Shown: piece after piece, positions 22,350-34,716 of the stretch
How the letters are laid out: the number at the start of each line of letters is the position of its first letter
How positions within the stretch are numbered: position 1 is the stretch's first letter
Source of the DNA: Rhodosporidiobolus odoratus
Taxonomy: Eukaryota > Basidiomycota > Microbotryomycetes > Sporidiobolales > Sporidiobolaceae
Length of the DNA stretch: 64,000 nucleotides
Assembly: GCA_034387635.1 (NCBI GenBank)
Contig: JAOANU010000027.1
Coordinates: forward strand, 1-64,000
Direction: 5' to 3'
Position numbers and translations under genes: made by a program
Notes under the pieces: generated by a model
The model's database searches: none
Told to the model about the DNA's origin: nothing
Seen by the model: the letters and a program-made list of their open reading frames with translations, nothing else

Positions 22350-24071
22350 TTACGGCGCCAACGCATCAACATTGGCACTCTTGGCCTTGCCATCGAGCAA
22401 CATCTCGGCGAGGACAAGACCGGTACCAGGACCTGCGCTTGTGAGGAACCAAAAAGGGAGGGAAGAGGCAAGAGAGACGAGACCGCACGAGGAAGAAAAG
22501 AAACCCGGGGAGTTCAAGGTCAGCAACCTCCACAATGGGTCAGCAAGACAGGAGAACGGCAGACACCGAGTTGATCCATATTCTGAAGGTATATGGGAGG
22601 GGGCAGCAATCGGTGGATGGGGAAAAGGAAAGGAAAGAGAAAGAAGAGGAAAGCTGAAAACGGAGAACGCACCGTTGCAGATTCCCCAGCCTGCAGCAAT
22701 CATTAGGCGTCAGGAAAAAGAGGTCAGCGTGCGGCCGGCACTGGATGTCCTCAGGGAAAACCAGAACGGGAGGACATACAAGAATGTCCACTTCCCACCC
22801 AAATCCCTCTCCCTCCCTCCCCCTCAACCCTCCCAATAACCGGATCCCCACTCCCAACCGGCAAAAAACAAGCCTGTTCCCTCTCCACCGTAGCCTTATA
22901 CTTCCCCCCCTCCTCTTTGTTTTCGGTATCTAGGTAACGAGGGGCTAGTTGAGCGGTTTGGTGTAAGAGTTGAGAGATTGAGGTGGGGGAGGTGGTTACT
23001 TGGGAGGCGTGGGTGGGAAGAGGGGAGAAATCGGTTGGACCGCAGCAGTAGGAGGTTCCATCGGGTCGGTCTAAGAGAAGGGAGAGGTAGGAAGAGAAGA
23101 AAAGAACAGTCAACTCAACTCAGCGGTCGCTACTGATTTGTAGGGGGAAGGGAAGGAGTAAAGGGAGCGCCGCGCCAACTCACTGTAAATCTCGGGTTCA
23201 GCATGGCCCCCCTTGGTCTTGATACTAGTAAACACAGCCTGAGCCGGTAAGTCCCTCCCCGGAGCCGTTTTCAACACGACCGAATGAGCCCTACTCCCCC
23301 TAATCGCCTTGGCCCTACCCGCTGCCCTGTCCTCGATCCCCAACGTCTCGAGTAACTGACCGGTCCACGGTCCGGCGCAGACGACTATCTGATCGGCCGA
23401 GAGGGTTGAAGTCGAATTTGGGTCGTCGCGGGAGGAGATGGTCAATGTGTACGGTTCTGCTCCCAGGGAGGCAGGTTTCGTGAGACCCTCGACGGTGCCA
23501 TAGACGACTTTTACGCCCTTTTCCTGCGCCAACTCAACCATGGCTTTGGTAAACTGCTCCGGGTGGACTTGGGAAGTCGTGTCGGTACTGCCCAATACCT
23601 CGGATCCCAGCAAGACGTCCTTGTTGAACCACGGGAAGAGGTCGGCATGTTTGAGTTTGCTGGCGCGGGGCTTAGCAGCAGGAGAGGAGGATGCGGAGGA
23701 GGAGCTCAGGTCGGCAGAGATGGAGAGGGTGTCGAGTTTGCGATACCCCCAGCGAGAGGCGCCTGAGTGTTCCCAAGCGAGGGAGGCGTGGAGGTTATAA
23801 GAGAGAGCGGCGAGATTGGCAGTGTCGGGACTGTGGCAGCAAGAGTGTGAGGGTGAGCTCAGAACAGACGGGGACAAGGTGGGGCGTACCCATGCCAATC
23901 CAAGGCGAGCAGTCCCCCTGCTTTCCCACTTGCCCCTGCAGCGATGGATGAACCTTCGATGAGGGTGATGGTGGTGTCGTTGGCTTTATTGCGTTGGTGG
24001 AGGAGAGTGGCGAGTTGGTAAGCGGTGGATGAACCGATGATGCCACCTCCGATGATGGCGATTGAAGGCAT
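22350..24071 (-). CDS. TDA3: FAD-dependent oxidoreductase of the DAO superfamily, Tda3-like
   Basis: It begins MPSIAIIGGGIIGSSTAYQL, the dinucleotide-binding GxGxxG fold, followed by TLIEGSSIAAGASGKAGGLL, the usual DAO-family second strand. Middle blocks are SEVLGSTDTTSQVHPEQFTK, VVCAGPWTGQLL and KAIRGSRAHSVVLK. The C-terminal signature GSGHSCWGICNGPGTGLVLA is split by introns and continues EMLLDGKAKSANVDAL. This ending is characteristic of the fungal Tda3 / glycine-oxidase-like group. Yeast Tda3 is a putative oxidoreductase linked to endosome-to-Golgi traffic; its substrate is unknown. The gene lies in the same orientation 280 bp upstream of the NRPS start, so co-expression is possible. It is more likely a housekeeping neighbour than a tailoring enzyme. 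It is divergent from TFB3 (195 bp). Confidence 0.87.
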
Positions 24072-24266
24072 GTTGTATGGAGAGAGGGTACGGCGCGTGA
24101 GAGAAGTGAGAATGGTGCGGGAACAAGAGTAAGAGTAAGTCGGACTTGATCGACGGGAGCAACAAGCACCAGAGAAGGCGAAGACGATTAGCAACTCGAG
24201 TTTGGCTTCTTCCCCGCGCACTCACCACAACCATACACAGTTATAGATACTCAATACGCACTTGGA

Positions 24267-25811
24267 ATGGCCACTCCTAAACCTCGCTTCTTCCTCGGCA
24301 AACCAAAATCAACCTCAACCTCGACCTCCTCATCACGTCCCTCATTCAACTCGACCACTGGCACCGGCACCAACAGCAAGCCTCCCCCACCCCCCGCCGA
24401 CAAACCCATAGCACTAGATGGTGACACTCGATTGGCAGAGTACAGCTCTCCGGACGACGTCTGTCCCGTCTGCAAAAACGACCGCTACTTGAACCCGAAA
24501 CTCAGGTTGATGGTCAGCAAATGCTACCACAAAATGTACCTCCTCCCTTTCCTCCCCCTTCCTGTCACGGCACAGCTGACGTCGACATTGATGCAGGTGC
24601 GAATCTTGCCTCGACCGCCTCTTTTCCCTCGGTCCGGAACCCTGCCCCGTCTGCGGTCAAACCATCAGAAAAGCCCAGTTTCAACCTCAGATCTTTCAAA
24701 ACCTCGAAGTCCAGAAAGAGGTGGCCGTCAGGCGGAGGGTTGCAAAAATGCACGTCTCATCCATTTTCTCTTTCTCTCACAGGCTCCAGGCTGACCCGTC
24801 CTTTCACTTGTCAATAACCACTTCTCTCTGCTTGCTTGAACGTGCGTTCTTGGGTATTTGCCCCGACCTTACGCCCTTATACGCATGCACAGCTTCAACA
24901 AACGCCCAGAAGACTTCCCCACCCCCTCCTCCTACAACGACTACCTAGAAACCTCGGAATCCCTGACCTTCTCCCTAATCCACTCAATCGGTTCCGACCT
25001 CGTTCAAACCGAATCCAAAATTCGTTCGTACGAACTGGCGAATCGACAGAGTATAGAGGTGAATGAGGAGAGGGGGTTCATGGAGAGGGAGGAGGAGGAG
25101 AGGAGGGAGAGGGGGGAGAGGGAGTGGAAGAAGAGGGAGGGGGAGAGGGTTAGGTGGGAGAGGGAGGAGGAGGAGAGGGAGAGGGAGGAGGAGAGGAGGA
25201 GGGTGGTTAGAGAGTTGGTAGGGCCGTTTTTCTTGTCTCTGTTTCCTTCCTTCTCTTGTCACTGCTGCCGCTCACAAAAGGTTTGACTGACTTGACCCTT
25301 TCCTCTACGTGTCTGCGCGGTGCAGGAACAAGGAGACCTCCCCCCCGAAGCCATCCTCGCCGCCTCGGCCGCTCGAACTCGCACCAACGCTCTCAAGCGC
25401 TCTTCAGCCCGTGGATCATCATCTTCCCCGCACGATCCCTCCTCCTCTTTCCACGATCAAGACGTCGCCTTTGCCAAACTACAGTTCCTTTCTTCCCTCG
25501 GCGGCGGCGGATCTTCTTCGCTGGAAGGAGCAGACGAAGAAACAGAACCGATCGATCCTCTCGAAGATTACTTCCTGTACGACGACTACACCTCCCTCTT
25601 CACCCTCCTTTCTCCTCCCTCGGCCTATCAAGGAGACATTGGGACGTTGGTTAGGAGAGAGAGGGAGAGAGGGACGGAGGGGGGTTTTAGGGTCGAGGAG
25701 GTTTGGGAGAAGGCGGTTAGAGGGGCGGTGGGGGGGTTGTGGGAAGTTCCTTTAGGACAGGACAGGGGGGGAGGTGGTGGGATGGCGATGGAGGTTGAGA
25801 TGGTGGCATAG
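24267..25811 (+). CDS. TFB3: TFIIH subunit Tfb3 / CDK-activating kinase assembly factor MAT1
   Basis: This is the RING-finger subunit that ties the CDK7-cyclin H kinase to core TFIIH in the nucleus; it acts in RNA polymerase II CTD phosphorylation and repair. After a Ser/Thr/Pro-rich N-terminus of ~50 residues comes a C3HC4 RING: CPVCKNDRYLNPKLRLMVSK, CYHKMCESCLDRLF, then CPVCGQTIRKAQF, with an intron inside the ring. MAT1 blocks follow: LEVQKEVAVRRRVAKI, FNKRPEDFPTPSSYNDYLE and a long Arg/Glu coiled coil (about 25060-25220). The C-terminal half has a short hydrophobic CDK-binding-like tail near DPLEDYFLYDDYTSLFTLL. The start codon is the only in-frame ATG before the RING. Confidence 0.92.
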
Positions 25812-26197
25812 TTGTCCTCATGTGCCAGCAGCCCCCCCGTCCATCGAGCCACGTGGGTTTAGACTTGAGGATCAGATGTGAGCGTACCCAATGTGGGGTT
25901 CGGTAGTTGAGTGGTCTTCTTTGAAGCTTGTTGCTACACATACTTCTGTCCTTTTCGACTACTGCACAGGCGCAGGAGAAAAAAGGTGAAAAGGTGAGAC
26001 TGATGAGAATTGGCGGAAGCAAGAGGGATAGGGATAGATGGTGCGCTATCGTCGTCTGCTGGCTGCTTGACACTGCCGGTCACGTAGAGCGCTCACCACA
26101 GCGTGTTCACCGATCTTTGCAGCCCTCGCCGCTCTGCTCTGCACTCTCGCCAGTCGTCCTCCTCAATCCGTCCGTCGCCCGCCCGTCGCCAATCTCA
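25812..26197. other. TFB3-GCN20 intergenic region
   Basis: About 390 bases between two plus-strand genes; 3' end of TFB3 and promoter of GCN20. No other gene is seen. Confidence 0.5.
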
Positions 26198-29100
26198 ATG
26201 GCCGCCCAACTCTTGCTACGAGCGATCCCCTCGCTCGATTACACAGTAGCAAACTACGTCGACTCGCTCTTCACCTCTTCATCCCCTGACCCAGCCGATC
26301 AACCCATCTCAACCTTCATCCGACCTCTCCTCGAATCCGAGTCTCTTCATCCCGTTCCCCAGGCTGAAATTGAGAGTATCTGTGAACAATTGGGGAAACA
26401 GTGGGCTGAGCTGACGGGACGGCAGTTGGAGGAGGAGGAGGGGGGAGCGGGGGGGAGGGGTCCGGCCAAGTTGGAGAATGTGGTGGATATGAGGAGGCAG
26501 GAACTGAAGAGTCGGAAGACGGCCGTTACTCAGGTGGTGGATATCGCTTCAGTGGTACGTTCTACCACGTTCAATCTCTTTTGCTCTTCTTCTCCTCGCT
26601 CGCTCAAAGTCCCTTTCGTCTCTTTTTCCTCGTCCTCCTCCTTCTCTCTTTCAATCCTGCATTCATATGTCCGCGCTCGTCACGCCATACATAATCACTT
26701 ACTCTGGCCTGAGCTGAGTAGGTCAAATCCCGTGAATCTCAAGTCAACATGAAAGCCCTCGAAAAAGCCGAAGCCAAACTCAAGCTCAAACTCGAGAAAC
26801 GCGCCCAAAAGTCCTTGTACGAAGGTTCGAAACTCATCGAGGCTCAGAACAATAAGAAGACTTATGAAGAGTTGTTCTTGGAGGTTAACCCGCTTACGGC
26901 GATCGGGGCGGGTAAGGGTAAGAGTAAGGATGTTCATTTGGAGAATATCGATGTGAGTCTTCCGCCGGTCTCTCCCAGATGCAGCTGACTGACTAACTGA
27001 ATCGTGATGATTCGCTGCCCATGCGTGTGTTGGAAAAACAGGTCAACTTTGGCTCGAACCGAATCCTTTCCAACGCGACCCTCACCCTCCCCTACGGTCG
27101 TCGAGTTGGTCTCATCGGTCGCAACGGAATCGGAAAATCGACCCTTCTCCGCGCCATGGCCCTCCGAGAAGTCAACATTCCTCTGCACATTTCCATCCTT
27201 TACGTTCAACAAGAAGTCGTCGGGGATGATACCAAGGCCCTTGAATCTGTGTTGCAGGCTGATGTGCATAGGAGTAGGCTGTTGCAGGAAGAAAGGGAGA
27301 TCAATGAGAGTTTGGAGGGATTGGAGAAGGAGACGGATGGGTTGACTAAGAAGAGTGAGGAGGTCGGGGGAAGTAATGAGGAGGAGAGGGAGAAGTTGCA
27401 TGCTGAGGTGAGGAAGGCTGAGAGGAAGAAGGATGATGCGATGGCTAGGCTTGGGGAGGTGCAGAAGTTGTTGGTTGAGATTGATGCCGATACGGGTCCG
27501 AGTAGGGCTGCTGAGTTGTTGGCCGGTCTTGGGTTCTCGAAGGAGGATCAGGTGCGTTTGCTATCCTCCCTTTCTTCTGCCTACTCTCCTGTCCGGGTCC
27601 ACTGACGATGGTTCCTACCATACTTGTCCACTGCTCTGTTGGGTCGCGCAACGCATTCACTCCCATCGCCGACCTCCCCTTCCTTATATTCTCGCTTGTC
27701 GGCCTTCATTGTTCACCTTGCACCTATCCTGCGTGCAGGACATGCCCACTCGAGCTTTCTCTGGAGGATGGCGCATGCGTCTCTCGCTCGCCCGTGCTCT
27801 GTTCTGCAAGCCGGATTTGCTTCTTCTCGACGAGCCGTACGTTGGACCTCTCTTTTCAAATGCTCGCTGCCGCTTTCGGTTCCCCACTTAGCTGCCATGC
27901 CTGCGCTCTCCCGCTGACGTCCTTTCTGCGTTGCCCCGACCCCCAACAGGTCAAACAACTTGGACCTAAACGCCCTAGCCTGGCTCGAAGACTACTTGCA
28001 AACCTGGCCCTCGACCCTCCTCGTCGTCTCTCACGACCGAGCCTTCCTCAACGCCGTCGCAACCGACATCATCCACCAACACAACGAGAGGTTGGATTAC
28101 TACAAGGGCAACTTTGCTCAATTTTATGCGACTAAGAGTGAGAGGGCTAAGCAGCAAAAGAGGGAGTATGAGGCTCAGTTGATGCAGAGGCAGCATTTGC
28201 AGGCGTTTATTGACAAGTGGAGGTGTGAGTCGCTTCCTTTGATTCTCTTGTTGCTTCTCTCTTCTCGCATTCTGACTTGGGCGTTCTTTGCCTTCCACTC
28301 CCATCCTTCACCGGTTCCGATCTTCGCCGGCTTTGCCCTCTAACCCATCTCGGATCGACGACGACTAGACAACGCCGCCCGAGCCGCTCAAGCCCAAATG
28401 AAAATCAAGCAACTCGAAAAAATGCCCGAACTGACCCCCCCAGAAGAGGACGACGTCGTCACGTTCAAATTCCCCGAAACCGACAAGATTTCTCCCCCTC
28501 TCCTCCAGTTGTCGGAAGTTAGCTTTGGGTACTCGAAGGAGAAGATTCTGCTGGGTGGGGTTAATATTGATGTTGGGTTGGATAGTAGGATTGGGTTGAT
28601 TGGAGCTAATGGGGCGGGTAAGAGTACTATGTGCGTGTTCCCTCTCCCTCTCCCTTCTCCCGTCTGTGCCCCTCCGACCTCGTAAAGCAACCGGCGTTCT
28701 CGCTATTTCTCTCCGGCTTGTATGCTTGACTTCTGCGCGATGCCGATAGCTGACATCCTTGTTTTTGGCTGTACACGTTCTCAGGATGAAGCTCCTTATC
28801 GGTGAGCTGCAGCCGACGCTCGGTCAGCAGTCAAGGAACGGTCGACTCCGTATCGCCTGTACGCCTCTTTTCCTTCCGATCTTCCGTCCTCTTCTGTTCT
28901 CTCGCACGGCAGTCGGGCTACCTCGACTCTTCTCGCCAGCGATGAGCTGAACTGATGCCGCCGTCTCCGCACGCAGACTTTGCTCAACACCACATCGACT
29001 CGCTCGATTTGACGGTCAACTCGGTCGCGTACCTTCAACGCATGTTCCCCGGTCAGACCGAGCAACAGTATCGTTCTCATTTGGGTGCTTTCGGTATTAC

Positions 29101-29627
29101 CGTACGTTTGGCTGCCCCAGCGTTCTCTGGTTTTCTAGTCGCTGACGTCGGCATTCTCCGTCCCACGTTCTCTCCCTCTCCTTTTTTTCCTTCCTCCCTT
29201 GTCCTCCTCCCGCAATGGGTCATACACGCAGGGCATGACCTCCCTCCAACTCATCGGAACCCTCTCGGGAGGACAAAAATCCCGCGTCTCGTTCGCTTGT
29301 CTAAGCATGCAGAAACCTCACATTCTGCTGCTGGACGAGCCGACGAACCACCTCGACATCGAGGGGTTGGACGCGCTCATGGATGCGTTGAACAGGTGGA
29401 ACGGAGGAGTTATTGCGATCAGTCACGACTCGACGGTCAGTCTTTCATACTTCTTTTGTGTGACTGCGATGACTGACTTTGCTGTTTGTCCGTTGTTGCA
29501 GTTCATCAACAGGGTTTGCAAGCACCTCTTCGTCTGTGCTGAGGGTAAAGTCGAGCTATTCAAGGGGGACGTGGACCAGTACAAAAACCTCATAATCAAT
29601 AACGCTAAGCCGATGAAACCAACTTGA
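26198..29627 (+). CDS. GCN20: ABC-F ATPase Gcn20 (translation control)
   Basis: A soluble ABC protein with two ATPase cassettes and no membrane domain. Gcn20 partners Gcn1 on ribosomes to activate the eIF2-alpha kinase Gcn2 during amino-acid starvation. The N-terminal Gcn1-binding region starts [20 protein letters not shown]. Cassette 1: Walker [10 protein letters not shown], an inserted charged helical arm (about 27280-27470), signature [16 protein letters not shown], Walker B LLLLDEPSNNLD, H-loop SHDRAF. The interdomain linker includes [20 protein letters not shown]. Cassette 2: Walker [10 protein letters not shown], signature [12 protein letters not shown], Walker [13 protein letters not shown]-loop SHDSTF. 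It ends NNAKPMKPT. Eleven or so exons; all junctions keep frame. Length of about 740 residues fits the family. Confidence 0.95.
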
Positions 29628-29667
29628 GTAGGGAATTGGAACATGTCAAGTGCAAGCAAGGGCGTTA

Positions 29668-32600
29668 CTACAGCAGATAATGCGACCGTACAGCAACCTT
29701 TCCTCCCTTGCGCCGCTTCAACCTCACTCCCTTGAAATCAACCTGCCAGGGCTGCGCTCTGCTCACAAACGAGGGCAGGTCGTTCTCGTATACTACAAGC
29801 GCTTCTTCGATCGCGTAGCCTTGCTGAATGAACAGAGCTTGGTCGGCGGGCGAGGGGGAGAGACGACGTGCGGCAGCTTGAACCGCAGTCGGCTTGATCC
29901 AGCCCTTATTGACGGCGTAGCGATATAGTTTGAGCTCCGGTCTGCAAAGACACAGGATTAGCACAGCCATGCACAGGTGAAGCGGAGAGGCGTACACGGC
30001 CGTAGGAACGCGGTCGAGGCCGGGTTCTGTGTACGTACATGGCGTTAGCGGGATCCATCGGAGGGAGGAGCTCGACGTACTGCTGTCGGCAAGGTTATGG
30101 AATGCATCCGTCGTTCCCGTGAGCTTTTTGCTAAGACTCGCAATTGTCTGCGTCGCAGGCTTGTATTTCTCGACCGTCGCGATGAGTTCGCGACGAGTCA
30201 GGTGGATGGGACCCTGCAGAGACCTTGACCAATGAGGCTGGTTCGTGAGAATGCAGAGCGCGAAAGATCGTGCGCGCACCTTCAGTAGATCAACGTCGCT
30301 GCCGTAAAAGACCTGCCATCTCTCGTCGAGTCCAATCTCCCCCGAATGGCACACCGACAGCGCATACTGGTCCGACATCCCTCCGCCCCAAGCTTCGGCT
30401 ACTGCTTTGGTATCTCCCCCATGCTCGTGATAGAGGCGGCGTAATTTTGGAAGGTTGGCCTTGAGGTCGCTCAACAGGCTTTTGCTGAAGGACTTGTACC
30501 TTAGCCTCTGTTGTCCGACTGCGTTACGATCGCCACTTGTTGCATGCTTTTTCGTGGCCGTCTTCGACTGCTTCTTGGCGGGTTCTTTCTTCTTTTGCTG
30601 CGACTGCCTCTTCTTGACGGTCATACCTTCCTCGCTAGACTCCCAGTCACCGTCGGACGCTGAGGACGCATCGGTGTTCGAACCGGCGTACTCCCTGTCG
30701 GAACTCGGATCGTCAGGCGAAATCTCATCCTCGTCTGTATCGGAGGCCTTCTTCTTGGGCTTGCCCGGGTTCATCTCGATCTCCCGCCTGGGCTTCGGGG
30801 CGCGCGCCGAGCGACGAGTCGGGAGAGAGGCTGAGTCGGCGGGCGGGGCATTTGCTTCCGGCGCCGCCTTTTTCTGCTGACGCTCCGTAGTGCTGGAGGA
30901 AGGAGAAGGCGAGGCCGTGTCTGAAGACGGGAGTGCGTCGAGCGAGGAGGACGACGGCGCAGATGGAGAAGAAGAGGGGCCGTCGTTAGAAGCGGTGGAG
31001 GTAGGAAGGGCGCGCCCGGGCTGTTTGGCTTTCGACTTTGGGGCGGCGGATTTCTTTTTCTTCGAAGCTGCCTGGGTGGTGGGAGAAGGGGAGGCAGCGG
31101 AGGATGCGCCCGCCGATGAAGGCGAGGGTGTAGAATGGGATGCGGCATCGGTAGTCTCGGAAGGCGAAGAAGAAGCGGGCTGCGACGAGACTACGGCGGT
31201 AGAGCTGGACTGCGAGTTGCAGACAGCGTTGGACGTTTTCCTTGCGGCAGCGCCTGAAAGCAATGAGGTGCCCGCCCTTGGAATAGCGTTCTGGGGGAAG
31301 ACTGGACTGGCTGGCACCGGGAGAGCGGCGAACGCGCCCTTGCCCAAGTCGGGGAAAGCGAGACGCTCCTGCTCGTAGGCGGCTCTCTCCTCCACGGACG
31401 GCTCCTTCTTGGGATGCCTGTTCTGCGACCTGGGGGCGCCTTCGACGTCGACGGCGACCTTCTTCTTCTTCTTCGACCCATGCGCCGCCTTGTACTCTAC
31501 GAGTTCTGCTGCGGTATTCCATTCTCCCCTCCCCTTCCCGTCGAGAGCGCGGCAGCGAAGCGAGTGTGGTGAGGGCAAGATGAGCTCGTCGAGGGGTTCG
31601 TTGGGCGGAAGGCGTTTGGCATAGGTCGAGAGCATTCCAGGGGGAGGGTTTCCAGCCGAGTCGACGGCTCCGCCGCTAGCGAGAGGCGTGGCATCGGCGC
31701 CAACAGCAACCGCTGTCTCGAGGCGCAACGCCATCGACTTAGTCACCTCGAGGCCGTCCATCGATCCAGCAAAGGTGAGATAGATGTGAGAATCGTCCGT
31801 CTCGCCAAGTTCCTCTTGCACAGAAGCGGCGCACTCCATGAGATCGGAGTTGAGCGAGGAACTGGGGTGGAAGTGATCGAGGGGACGAGGGTAGTAGTTC
31901 TTGTCCTGATAGTCGCCGGCGCCGAATCCGACATAAGGGAACACACCCTTGATTCTCGTCTCGCCGTCGTCTTCTGCAACCTTGACCTTCTGGTCGAGGG
32001 CGCGGAGAGCGACGGAAGCGGTCGCCGGATTTGCGAGTTTGCGCGACGTGATCTTGCTGCGAAGGCGGGTCGCGAGACGTTTGGCGAAGCGCAGGGTGCA
32101 GTCGAGGAAAATCAGGTAGACGAAGCGCCAGAAGCGTTCGGTGTTCCCGCATTCGACGAGCTGGTCATCGAGAGGCGAGCGACACGCAGGCAGAGAACCG
32201 TCGGCACGGCGGAAGACATTGGCGAGGCGGGGCAGGATGTGACAAGCGAAAGAAGGAAAGTCGCTGAAGGCGTAGTGATGCCCCTGCTGCTCCTCCCTGG
32301 AGCGAGCGGCGAGCCGGTCGAAGATCGCCTTCGCTTCCGCATCCGTAGTCGTCGCAGAACCCCATTCCTCTTCCTGCTCCTCAGCAGTGCCGCAAGGAAG
32401 GAATTCTACGCGGACGTTATTGACGACGAACGAGTCGGGAGTAGCGGAGGAGACCGGCGACCATCTCCCACGGATAGGCAGGCGGCGACTCGGGCGCGAA
32501 GGAGTCTGTTGCGACGGCGAGCCCTTCGCGCGAGACTTGTTCGCGGAGCGTCGGGTCGAACCTCTGGCTTCCTTCGCCCTCTCCTGACTTTCTCCCGACT

Positions 32601-34267
32601 CTGACTCGGCCCCCCTCATCTCTGAGTCCTCCTCATCGTTGTCGTCGTCGTCCGACTCGCCGACCTCCGCACCTTCTTCGTCGTCCACGACAACCACACA
32701 AGCTTCTTCTCCCATATCCGACCCGTTCCCGTCCTGCTCGTCATCGCCACCCTGCTCATCCTCGCTCGTCTCGCCGCCCTCGCCAGATTTCTTGGCTCCC
32801 AGATCGTCCCTGGAAAGCGCCTTCCTTGCGTTCGCCGTGGCATCTGCCGCCGGTTCCTCGCCATCGGCAAAGTATCGCTCGTTAAACTCAAGCTCTTCGG
32901 GTGTCAATTCGAACCCGCCACCGAAGTCACCCTCTCCAGCCGTAGTTCCACCTTCTCCAAAGTTGTAGTCTTTGGCGCTCACAGGCGAAGCCCTGCTTCC
33001 GTCGATGACCATCGATTCGCCAGCGACCTCGACGGCCCTGCCTTTGCCCTTCTCGGCGGCAGTGAAGCGTGGCGCAGAGAGTTCGTCATCGGTCGAGTCC
33101 TCGTCCGACGGCTGTCGCTGGAACGAGGAGGTCAAAGCGCAATCGGCTGAAGCAGTGGAGTGGGGCGGAACTGCTGGGAGAGCCGAGACGGGCTTCGGGT
33201 CGGAAGAGGACTCGACTTCGTCGGACAGCGCCAGACCATGTTGACGTACCGACGCGACAGGAGAGGGCACGACAGTAGCTGGAATGGAAGGAAGGAGCGT
33301 AGATGGGTCGGAACAAGCATGAGCGTTGCTGAGCGGGAGGGACGGAATGCGAGTCAGGGTAACCGGAGGACGCTGAGTCGTGGCGTTGAGTTGTTGAGCG
33401 CCAACGGCTGCCTTGGAAGGGACTACAGAAGGACGTAGCGTCAGAGGCGAGGAGACCTATGTGCGCCGACGAGACTGTCTCCTCGAATAAGCAAACGGAA
33501 GTGAGGAGACAGACCTGATTGCCCCGAACTTTGATCTTCGTGCCTTCCTTCCTCGTCACTGCCCACCTCGAAATCCTCGTCCACGTCCATCGCTACCACC
33601 TCATTCGACTTATCCTTCGCTTCCGGCGGCGCAGCAGATTTGACCGGGTCGTTCCTCGCGCATGTAGCCGTCAGAGAGGAGCCTGTTACCGCCGACGGAG
33701 CATGGGAAGGGTGTGAAGTTATGGCTTTAGCAGCAGCGACGAGATGGTAAGACGGGCGAGACGGTAAGAAACAATGGGACAGCGAGGTCGAGCCGAGGTG
33801 AGAAAGGTTGGAGCGAGATGGCAGAGAAATAGGACATCAGTATTGTCAAAGTGGGGGACGAGCTGCTCAGCAGCGGCAGATCAGGATACGACGGAAGCAG
33901 GGGAAGTTGGCTCACCAGGTTGCCCTTCGAACTCCACGTCTCCCGCCGCTTCGCGCAACGTGCTGGTGCTGCTTTCCGTCTTGCGCTGCTTCTTTGACGG
34001 CTGTTGGCCATGGTGCACCGTCGTTTCGCTGACGACGACTCGTTTTTGCGGGCGCGAAGAGGAGGATGGCGTCGGAATCGAATGGGGCGACTCGCTCGTG
34101 ATTGGAGGCGGTGGGGATGATCGGGCGGACCTATGATGGAGCTGTGCTGAAGCGAGGGTCGAGAATACATGGGTGAAGGGGCCGGCGAAACCCCCTGAGC
34201 GAAATGAGCGAGTCGAGGTGGAGTTGCCGTTATTTGAAGCTGCTAAGCCCGCGTGGGCGGCCATCAT
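29668..34267 (-). CDS. Large orphan protein with disordered charged regions, probably nuclear
   Basis: No family is recognised. The N-terminal exon (34267-33905) starts MMAAHAGLAASNNGNSTSTR and has a basic cluster, QPSKKQRK, fitting a nuclear localisation signal. An acidic segment follows (NEVVAMDVDEDFEVGSDEEG, then a Glu/Asp-rich run at about 32620-32760). A folded-looking region of ~300 residues (about 31700-32420) holds FWRFVYLIFLDCTLRFAKRL and KGVFPYVGFGAGDYQDKNYY. A long Ser/Ala/Pro/Lys linker with KKKKSAAPKSKAK follows. The C-terminal ~250 residues look folded and include LRYKSFSKSLLSDLKANLPK and YALSVCHSGEIGLDERWQVF. The last three introns all have lengths divisible by three and no stop. 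About 1,400 residues. The gene ends 40 bp past GCN20 (convergent) and is divergent from the gene at 34717. A chromatin or RNA role would fit the composition but is not shown. Confidence 0.72.
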
Positions 34268-34716
34268 CGGTACACTCGTAAGTAGATCCCCTCAGACTGC
34301 GAGCGGCTGCTTGGAGGGCGGTTAGATAAAATAGAATGGGAGAAAAGGAGCGAGGAGTGGGGAACGAGGCGTCGACCGACTGAAGCGCAAGGGGAGCGTA
34401 AGAGTACCATCAACTGACCTTTGGTTTGTGTAGCGTTCTTTAAACGACCTCTGTACAAAGCGAATTGAGGTGAAATGGCGAGAGAAGGCCACGCGATCAA
34501 CATCTCGCTCTTCCTTTTCTTTCTCCTCCTTCGCCTCTCATCGACGACTTCGCTGTTCTTTCAACGCACAAGGCACCTGTAAGCATCTCTATGTACCCGC
34601 TCCTACTGTGATCCGGTGATATTCACCCGTTTACACTCTGTTCTGACTTTCCACCTTCTCTCCGCTCCTCTCGCTTAACATCGTCACCCTCCCTCCTCTG
34701 CAGTCAATTCGCTACC
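34268..34716. other. Divergent promoter between two orphan genes
   Basis: About 450 bases between the start codons at 34267 (minus) and 34717 (plus). It contains T/C-rich tracts on the plus side (34500-34560, 34640-34700) and a probable 5' UTR. No gene is seen. Confidence 0.45.

Noticed and set aside
27830..27960. Degenerate Walker B in GCN20 cassette 1 (DEPSNN instead of DEPTNH)
   Set aside because: A serine and non-His variant at this place is normal for Gcn20 first cassettes, so it is not a defect.
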